Shown piece after piece: positions 1 to 5,542 of a stretch of DNA of 8,808 bases (position 1 is the stretch's first letter; each line of letters begins with the position of its first letter). This DNA is from Granulosicoccaceae bacterium (GTDB taxonomy: Bacteria; Pseudomonadota; Gammaproteobacteria; Granulosicoccales; Granulosicoccaceae): the NCBI GenBank assembly GCA_023301405.1, contig JALZUX010000346.1, positions 1-8,808 on the forward strand. The letters run 5' to 3'. Below the pieces are notes generated by a model, which saw only the letters and a list, made by a program, of their open reading frames with translations, made no database searches and had not been told where the DNA came from. The position numbers and the translations under genes were made by a program.

Positions 1-327
1 GGTAGCTGGCAAATTGATATCAATGCCACTGAAGATGGCAATCAAGTAGCCACCGCAACGCGTTGGATTCATCGAGAAGATGGCACCGCAGAAAGCTACG
101 CGTTGGCACAAGATGCAGACTTCCTGAAAAGAGTGGCCAGTACAACGGGTGGCCGGTACTGGACTGTTGAAAACGCTAACGATGTTCCCAACGCTATTAA
201 AGCAGCACGCAACGGCATTGTGCGCTTACAAACATTGCCGCTTTGGAACGTGCCGTTTTTCTTTTTGTTAATTCTTGGTCTGAAGCTGGTGGAATGGATG
301 TTACGTATGATCTGGGGTCGACTATGA
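1..327 (+). CDS. C-terminal part of a membrane-anchored glutamine-amidotransferase-like protein (5' truncated by window)
   Basis: The reading frame is open from base 1 and ends at TGA 325-327, giving the last 108 residues of a longer protein. A soluble part contains TRWIHREDGTAES and ATTGGRYWTVENANDVPNAI. It is followed by LPLWNVPFFFLLILGLKLVEWMLRMIWGRL, in which a single hydrophobic segment ends in a short basic tail. From family knowledge, a 'fail to rank/score, test for GGRY, then LW-x-P, TM, EW-LRR-WG' ending is typical of the large GATase-like/VWA membrane proteins encoded with MoxR and DUF58 genes. The bulk of the protein would then lie in the periplasm, with the tail in the cytoplasm. 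A TTG at 103 is only an internal codon, since the frame continues upstream and the conserved region starts before it. The stop overlaps the next start (ATGA), so the gene is probably co-translated with its neighbour. The catalytic-like domain lies outside the window, so activity cannot be judged. Confidence 0.8.
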   Translation, partial: GSWQIDINATEDGNQVATATRWIHREDGTAESYALAQDADFLKRVASTTGGRYWTVENANDVPNAIKAARNGIVRLQTLPLWNVPFFFLLILGLKLVEWMLRMIWGRL

Positions 328-1229
328 AAAACAGCCTCGGCGCGTTTGCATTGCTACTGGCAATATCCAACGCCGGCATTGCATCAACCGTTACCGTCGT
401 CATCAGTGGGCTAGGCGGTAGCTCTGACTACTCCGAACAATTCGAGCGCTATGCCACCGCCATCGCAGATGACGCCAGAGCCATAGCCGAATCACCACAA
501 GATGTTATTCTACTTCAAAGCGATGAAGCTAAGCGCAACGTCATCACCGGTTTGCTTGAAAACCTAGCCGTCAACAATAGCGCTGACTTGTTCCGGCTTT
601 ACCTGATAGGTCACGGCAGCCATGACGGTGAACACTATAAGTTCAACATTACGGGTCCCGACATCACCGGCGACGAGATCGTCTCTGCACTGGCAAAGAT
701 CCAATCCCCCCGGCAGTTGGTGGTTATCGCAACCAGCGCGAGCGGAGCTTTGCTCAAGCCGCTTGCAGCACCAAACCGAGTGGTCATCACGGCGACTAAA
801 AATGCGCGGGAAAAAAATGCAGTCAGATTTCCACAGCATCTGATTGAGGCATTATCCGACCCTTCTGCAGACATCAATAAAAACGAAAGTATCAGCGCAC
901 AGGAAATGTTCGACTACGCCAAAAGCACTGTCGCCAACTACTATGAAACTGAAAAGCTGTTGGCGCCAGAACACCCGAGAATTGAAGGCTCCCTCAGTAA
1001 TGACATCGAAGTCGCCAGATACGGCACTTTGCTGCAACGCAAAGACTCTATTTCACCTGAACTCTTAACCAGTCGCGAAACCTTGTCAGCAGAAATCAAC
1101 ACACTGCGCGCACGCAAAGAAGATCTGGATGAAGATACCTATTTTGATAAACTACAATCGTTAATGTTAGAACTTGCAGACGTACAAAGTAGCATTGACG
1201 AACAAGGAGCAAGCAATGTCGATCAATAA
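324..1229 (+). CDS. Exported caspase-fold (C13/legumain-like) protein with Ser at the nucleophile position; EF-hand-like loop
   Basis: The product is 301 residues. ATG 324 is chosen because it overlaps the preceding stop (ATGA), has GGGG at 314-317, and begins a signal peptide (residues 1-20, MKNSLGAFALLLAISNAGIA, cleavage probably near IAS). A TTG at 243 would place the start deep inside the previous gene. The body looks like a clan CD peptidase fold: TVTVVISGLGG (first strand), YLIGHGS with His97, then VVIATSASG at 133-141. Legumain/caspase relatives carry A/S-C-x-S-G at the last motif, so Ser138 stands where Cys is expected. No Cys occurs anywhere in the protein. The NRVVITATKNAREKNAVRF segment that follows is also typical of this bacterial group. 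Residues 183-194 (DINKNESISAQE) match the EF-hand loop spacing, with E instead of G at position 6. Residues about 245-292 are charged and helical, probably a coiled coil. It may be a pseudoenzyme, or less likely a serine-dependent variant. Fold assignment is fairly sure; function is unknown. Confidence 0.78.
   Translation: MKNSLGAFALLLAISNAGIASTVTVVISGLGGSSDYSEQFERYATAIADDARAIAESPQDVILLQSDEAKRNVITGLLENLAVNNSADLFRLYLIGHGSHDGEHYKFNITGPDITGDEIVSALAKIQSPRQLVVIATSASGALLKPLAAPNRVVITATKNAREKNAVRFPQHLIEALSDPSADINKNESISAQEMFDYAKSTVANYYETEKLLAPEHPRIEGSLSNDIEVARYGTLLQRKDSISPELLTSRETLSAEINTLRARKEDLDEDTYFDKLQSLMLELADVQSSIDEQGASNVDQ
1203..1208 (+). promoter_or_regulatory. Ribosome binding site deciding the start of the TPR-metallopeptidase gene
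   Basis: AAGGAG lies 7 bases before ATG 1216 and inside the end of the preceding gene. It supports ATG 1216 over an in-frame ATG at 1174, which would add 14 residues ahead of an otherwise normal signal peptide. Confidence 0.75.
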
Positions 1230-3498
1230 GCTATCCGCCGTCTGTGCGTTAATACTGGGGTCGCTTGCCACCGGTCAGAATGTTGTTGCTGAAGAATACG
1301 ACTCCAATCGTGATGATCGTCTGCTTCGCTGCGATACCATTTATGATGGCGGCAACATTGACTCCGCTATCACGTGCTTCAAGCCGTTAACCAACGATAC
1401 GTCATCCCATGTCGCCGCCGAAGCGTACTGGGCACTTGGCAATACCCGCGACGCCAACGAATATTTTCGCCGCGCCGTGGCACAACAACCCGGTAATCCG
1501 CACATCAGGGCGCGCTGGGGGCGGCTGTTTTTAAGTACACACCAACCCAGTCAGGCTGTGCCGTTGTTTGAAGAGGCAATAGCCCTTGACCCAGAATACC
1601 TGCACGCACGCATAGGGCTGGCCGCCGCATTGCTGAGTCAAGGCGGCAATGAAGCCGGGATATTGTTGGACGAATTACACCGGAAACACCCTGACGATGT
1701 TGAATTGCTGCTACTGCTGTCACGGCTTCAACTTGAATCACGCAACGTCGATAACGCCGATGCATTACTTGATAGAGCGCTAGAAAGTGCAGCCGCTAAT
1801 AATATTTCACCCCTTGATATTTATGCACTGAAAGTATCGGCCGACCTACTGCGCGACAACGACGACAGCCAGTGGGTAAAGAAGGCGCTTGATTTAAGCC
1901 CGGCCTACGGTGATATTTATTTTATCCCTGTGCACTACCATTTAATAAACTACCGTTACCGCGAATCAGTAGCCCTACTCCGCAAGGCGGTAGAAGTACA
2001 ACCCACCCACTGGAGCGCTCACTCTCAGTTAGGTATCAATCTGCTTCGTCTCAATGACATCAAGGGTGCTAAAAAACACCTTGAGATCGCCTACACCGGT
2101 GACCCCTACGATACTGCAACCGTCAATACACTGCGCTTGCTTGAAACACTAAACGATTTCACCGACCTGGACACTGAAGCAGAATACTCGTTAGACGGCA
2201 CCACAACAAAAAATGCTCCTGTTGTTATGCGTCTGCACAAAGATGAAGCTCAATATTTGTCACCCTATGTTGAAGAACTCACACTTAAAGCGGTGGAGTC
2301 GTTTTCACGTCGCTACGACTTTGCTCTTAAAGAGCCGCTTATTGTTGAGCTGTTTCCCAATCATGATGACTTCGCCGTTCGAACAGTCAGTACTCCAGGT
2401 GTTGGCCTTTTAGGGGTCACGTTTGGCTACTTACTGGCGATGGATAGTCCGTCTGGTCGGCCACCCGGTGAGTTTCACTGGGGCAGCACTCTGTGGCATG
2501 AACTAGCTCATGTATTCACCATTGAAAAATCAGATCATCGTATGCCGCGATGGTTTACCGAAGGTGTATCTGTCTACGAAGAATGGACCACCGGCCCACT
2601 TCGCGGCCGTCACATACCAATCAATGTACTACAGGCCATTCAAGAACAAAAACTGCTACCAGTAGCAAACCTTGATAGCGGCTTTGTCAGACCCACTTAC
2701 CCCAATCAGGTGACAGTATCTTACATGCAGGCCGGGTTAATCTGTCAGATGATCAGTCGCGTTTGGGGGCATGACAAGCTCGTCCGCATGCTAGTGGAAT
2801 TTGATAGCAAGCGTGACACCACTGAAGCCGTGTTCCACGTGCTGGGTATCACCACCGAGGAACTTGATCTTCGGCTACAAACCTTTATCGACGATGAACT
2901 GGGCGATACAATCAGCCGACTTTCAGAGTGGCGTGAACTCATTGCCAGCGTAAATCGTGCGCATCAATCAGATCAATGGTCCACCGTTATCGCACTGGCT
3001 TCACAGGCCAATGAAATCTATCCGGAATATGTCGGCAGCGGCAGTACTTACATTGCTCTGCACGATGCACAAGCAGCGTTGGGTCAAAACGATGCGGCCG
3101 TGCAGTCTCTTGAGACCTGGTTCGAGTATGGCGGTCACGCACCCGAAATGCTTCACCAACTAGCTCATCGCCTTCGAGATCAAGGCCGTACTGAAAAATC
3201 AATAGAAGTCTTAGAGTCGCTTAACTGGGTACACCCGAACAATATCGACTTGCACGAAAAACTGGGCAGCGATTATCTAGACGCAGGTAGAAATGAAGAG
3301 GCGCTTAGAGAATTTAAGGCGCTATTGGGTTTACAGCCACACGACAAATCAGTTGTCTACCTAAACATTGCCCGCGCCTATGACAACCTTGGCAACACTA
3401 AGCTTGCCAAAAGAAACGTATTACAAGCACTTGAACAGGCCCCGTTTTTTCGCGAGGCACAGGACCTATTAGTTGAACTTACGGGAGACTCATCTTGA
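1216..3498 (+). CDS. Exported TPR protein with a central HExxH zinc metallopeptidase domain (peptidase MA-like)
   Basis: The product is 760 residues. ATG 1216 has an AAGGAG site 7 bases upstream and begins a signal peptide (about residues 1-25, ending NVVA before EEYD), so the protein is probably periplasmic. Residues about 62-310 hold degenerate tetratricopeptide repeats, for example AYWALGNTRDANEYFRRAVA, RLFLSTHQPSQAVPLFEEAI and LGINLLRLNDIKGAKKHLEI. Residues about 335-565 form a gluzincin domain. It has HELAH at 428-432 (zinc-binding His428 and His432, catalytic Glu429) and, 17 residues after the last His, WFTEGVSVYEE with Glu449 as the likely third zinc ligand. This is the usual pattern of the peptidase MA-like family. 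Three more TPRs follow at about 643-742 (EKLGSDYLDAGRNEEALREF is the clearest). Cys39 and Cys54 could form a disulfide near the mature N-terminus. The gene overlaps its upstream neighbour by 14 bases and the TTG of moxR by 4. All catalytic residues look intact; the substrate is unknown. Confidence 0.88.
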   Translation: MSINKLSAVCALILGSLATGQNVVAEEYDSNRDDRLLRCDTIYDGGNIDSAITCFKPLTNDTSSHVAAEAYWALGNTRDANEYFRRAVAQQPGNPHIRARWGRLFLSTHQPSQAVPLFEEAIALDPEYLHARIGLAAALLSQGGNEAGILLDELHRKHPDDVELLLLLSRLQLESRNVDNADALLDRALESAAANNISPLDIYALKVSADLLRDNDDSQWVKKALDLSPAYGDIYFIPVHYHLINYRYRESVALLRKAVEVQPTHWSAHSQLGINLLRLNDIKGAKKHLEIAYTGDPYDTATVNTLRLLETLNDFTDLDTEAEYSLDGTTTKNAPVVMRLHKDEAQYLSPYVEELTLKAVESFSRRYDFALKEPLIVELFPNHDDFAVRTVSTPGVGLLGVTFGYLLAMDSPSGRPPGEFHWGSTLWHELAHVFTIEKSDHRMPRWFTEGVSVYEEWTTGPLRGRHIPINVLQAIQEQKLLPVANLDSGFVRPTYPNQVTVSYMQAGLICQMISRVWGHDKLVRMLVEFDSKRDTTEAVFHVLGITTEELDLRLQTFIDDELGDTISRLSEWRELIASVNRAHQSDQWSTVIALASQANEIYPEYVGSGSTYIALHDAQAALGQNDAAVQSLETWFEYGGHAPEMLHQLAHRLRDQGRTEKSIEVLESLNWVHPNNIDLHEKLGSDYLDAGRNEEALREFKALLGLQPHDKSVVYLNIARAYDNLGNTKLAKRNVLQALEQAPFFREAQDLLVELTGDSS
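3483..3487 (+). promoter_or_regulatory. Ribosome binding site for the TTG start of moxR
   Basis: GGGAG lies 7 bases before TTG 3495. It supports the non-ATG start, which overlaps the previous stop codon as TTGA. The next in-frame ATG (codon 22, base 3558) would remove part of the first MoxR helix and has no comparable site. Confidence 0.6.
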
Positions 3499-4499
3499 GC
3501 GACAACCACACTGCAGACGCTAATGCTGCACGAGACGTAGAAGAATTTCGCTATGTCATGGATAACATCCGACACCAGGTCGGGCATGTCATTGTCGGTC
3601 AGGACGAAGTCGTCGAACAACTATTAATAACCCTGTTAGTCGGCGGTCACTGCCTGATCACCGGGATGCCAGGCACGGCAAAAACCCTGCTAGTGCGTAC
3701 CCTCTCAGAATCATTGGGCCTCGACTTCAACCGAATTCAGTTTACGCCCGACTTAATGCCTACTGACATCACCGGCACCGATATCATCGACGATGACGAA
3801 AATGGTCGCCGCGCCTGGTCGTTTGTTCCCGGTCCTATTTTTACAAACGTTTTACTGGCAGATGAAATAAACCGAACGCCACCTAAAACACAAGCCGCGC
3901 TGCTTGAGGCCATGCAGGAAAATTCAGCCACAGTCCGTGGCACAATGCATCAACTGCCTAAACCGTTTTTCGTTTTGGCGACGCAAAACCCGCTTGAACT
4001 CGAAGGCACTTACCCGTTGCCTGAAGCACAGCTCGATCGGTTTCTTTTTAACTTGTTACTCGACTACCTTGATGCCGACAGCGAAATGGAAGTCGTTGCA
4101 CGCTTTACGTCAGACAGACCTACCCCAAAGCCCACCCAATGCACAGATGCCGAGCAAATTCTTGCGTTTCAACGGTTGGTTCGGCAGGTTCCAGTATCAG
4201 AATCGGTAGCTCGCCACGCCGTGAACCTGGTTCGTGCCACCCGCCCTGTTTATAGCGATGCCCCCGATATCGTAAAGCGCTACGTGAAATTCGGTGCCAG
4301 TGTGCGAGCCACTTTGTTCTTGACCTTGTCTGCTAAAGCCCGCGCCTTAATGCAGGGTCGCTACCACGTCACCGTTGAAGACATGAATGCACTGGCCGCA
4401 CCTGTGTTACGTCATCGTGTACTACTGAATTACTTCGCCGACTCTGATGGCGTCAGTATGGAAGACATCATTGACGAAACCATCAAAACTCTGGGTTAA
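3495..4499 (+). CDS. moxR: MoxR-family AAA+ ATPase
   Basis: The product is 334 residues, a normal length for MoxR. It is a cytoplasmic AAA+ ATPase of the helix-2-insert clade. Family members act as chaperones that remodel or activate partner proteins, often ones with VWA domains. Visible motifs: VIVGQDEVVEQLL (residues 32-44, the N-terminal signature), Walker A GMPGTAKT (57-64), Walker B LLADE (120-124) followed by INRTPPKTQAALLEAMQE, sensor 1 ATQNPLE (162-168), the GTYPLPEAQLDRF stretch (171-183) with the likely arginine finger Arg182, and sensor 2 at GASVRA (267-272, Arg271). Most MoxR proteins read GASPRA there, so Val replaces Pro. A helical lid domain (about 215-334) completes the protein. 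The TTG start is supported by a ribosome binding site and overlaps the stop of the metallopeptidase gene. The stop lies 12 bases before the DUF58 gene, its expected partner. Confidence 0.95.
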   Translation: MSDNHTADANAARDVEEFRYVMDNIRHQVGHVIVGQDEVVEQLLITLLVGGHCLITGMPGTAKTLLVRTLSESLGLDFNRIQFTPDLMPTDITGTDIIDDDENGRRAWSFVPGPIFTNVLLADEINRTPPKTQAALLEAMQENSATVRGTMHQLPKPFFVLATQNPLELEGTYPLPEAQLDRFLFNLLLDYLDADSEMEVVARFTSDRPTPKPTQCTDAEQILAFQRLVRQVPVSESVARHAVNLVRATRPVYSDAPDIVKRYVKFGASVRATLFLTLSAKARALMQGRYHVTVEDMNALAAPVLRHRVLLNYFADSDGVSMEDIIDETIKTLG

Positions 4500-4511
4500 A
4501 CGGCAATTGTT

Positions 4512-5462
4512 ATGAACACCACTCGCCAGACACAGCAACGCGAAAAAAAATCGCAACAAGCCGCGGTCAAGCTGTTGCAGCCTGAGTTACTGGCACAACT
4601 GGGGAATCTTGAACTGGTGGCAAAGGCTGTGGTGGAAGGTTTTTTCACCGGTATGCATCAGTCACCATTTTTTGGATTCAGTCAGGAGTTTGCTGAGTAT
4701 AAAGCCTATAACGATGGCGATGATCCGCGCTTCATTGACTGGAATGTTTACGCTCGCACCGACCGTACTTACGTCAAGCGGTTCCTTGGCGAGACTAACA
4801 CCGCGCTTAACCTGGTGCTAGACACCAGTGCGTCAATGGCGTTCCAGTCAGATTCTGTCAGCAAGCTGCAATACGGTAAATATATTTGCGCCGCACTGGC
4901 TTATCTGGCTCGCAAGCAACATGATGCATTGGGCGTTACCCTGTTTGACGATAAAATTCGTGAAGTTTTTCCGCCCGCCTCTCACCCCGATACGTTTTAC
5001 CGGTTGTTGGCGCTCCTTGAACGCACAGAGCCTGCCGACGGTACCGCGATCAATGACAGCTTGAAACACCTGATCGGCACCATCCGCCGTCGCGGTATAT
5101 TTGTGATGATCTCTGATTTTTACTGTGATCCCGAAGAACTCAACCGCCAATTGCAAGCATTGGTTAATCATGGCCACGAAGTCGTGCTATTCCATCTGCT
5201 TGACCGCAGTGAGCACGATCCGGCAAAGCACATGAAAAAAATGCGTTCACCCAGCACACTGAAAGATATGGAGTCGGGTGATCAGATCAAAGTATCGGCT
5301 GAGTTTATGCGAGACGTTTATCCTCAAAAAGTCGCAGACCATATCGACGCCCTCGATAAAACATCAATCAGAAGTGGCTTTACGTATGTTCCATGTAACA
5401 CTTCAGCGCCATTAGACGATCTGCTGCATCGATACCTGTTATTACGTCAGCAGAGGCGCTAG
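4512..5462 (+). CDS. DUF58 family protein with a VWA-like MIDAS fold
   Basis: The product is 316 residues with no membrane segment, so it is probably cytoplasmic. Residues 66-95 (YNDGDDPRFIDWNVYARTDR, then TYVKRFLGET) are the DUF58 signature. The VWA-like domain follows with the metal-ion-dependent adhesion site D-x-S-x-S as DTSAS (Asp104, Ser106, Ser108), DGTAI (Thr178), and SDF (Asp202). All the MIDAS ligands are therefore present. Family members are found next to moxR and are thought to be its direct partners. ATG 4512 is the first possible start after the moxR stop. It has no clear Shine-Dalgarno site, so translation probably depends on coupling with moxR 12 bases upstream. The two genes share a reading frame and are separated by one TAA. 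Codons 11-13 lie in a run of eight A (4543-4550). The stop TAG 5460-5462 is 2 bases before a small ORF. The role of the protein is inferred from family and context only. Confidence 0.93.
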   Translation: MNTTRQTQQREKKSQQAAVKLLQPELLAQLGNLELVAKAVVEGFFTGMHQSPFFGFSQEFAEYKAYNDGDDPRFIDWNVYARTDRTYVKRFLGETNTALNLVLDTSASMAFQSDSVSKLQYGKYICAALAYLARKQHDALGVTLFDDKIREVFPPASHPDTFYRLLALLERTEPADGTAINDSLKHLIGTIRRRGIFVMISDFYCDPEELNRQLQALVNHGHEVVLFHLLDRSEHDPAKHMKKMRSPSTLKDMESGDQIKVSAEFMRDVYPQKVADHIDALDKTSIRSGFTYVPCNTSAPLDDLLHRYLLLRQQRR

Positions 5463-5464
5463 GC

Positions 5465-5542
5465 ATGACTTTGAACTCCAACCGAACAAAGACCGACAAC
5501 CGCCTTACTGATCTGTTGATCACAGACGGAGCCAAAACATGA
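5465..5542 (+). CDS. Possible 25-residue small ORF coupled to the BatA-type gene
   Basis: ATG 5465 lies 2 bases after the DUF58 stop, with AGAGG at 5452-5456 (8-base spacing). The ORF ends at TGA 5540-5542, which overlaps the next start as ATGA. The product begins MTLNSNRTKT and ends LLITDGAKT. It is polar, has no membrane segment and resembles no family known to me. It may be a real small protein. It could also be a leader whose translation carries ribosomes across the 76-base gap to the next start, or chance reading of a spacer. The tight packing at both ends favours a translational role over chance, but there is no protein-level evidence. Confidence 0.35.
   Translation: MTLNSNRTKTDNRLTDLLITDGAKT
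5528..5531 (+). promoter_or_regulatory. Ribosome binding site of the BatA-type gene
   Basis: GGAG lies 7 bases before ATG 5539. An in-frame TGA at 5509-5511 blocks longer versions, and no other start codon lies between, so ATG 5539 is fixed. Confidence 0.65.

Noticed and set aside
243..323. Upstream TTG start for the caspase-like protein
   Set aside because: It would overlap the previous gene by 85 bases and put a hydrophilic extension before a normal signal peptide; ATG 324 fits better.
1225..1250. Possible lipobox around Cys10 of the TPR-metallopeptidase
   Set aside because: Cys10 is too early in the signal peptide and the preceding residues (SAV) do not match a lipobox.
2090..3000. Search for a promoter between the metallopeptidase gene and moxR
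   Set aside because: The genes overlap and no convincing -35/-10 pair stands out; an internal promoter cannot be excluded but is not supported.
4848..5177. 109-codon open frame on the minus strand
   Set aside because: It lies fully within the DUF58 gene, whose motifs are intact on the plus strand, and its translation shows no recognisable domain.
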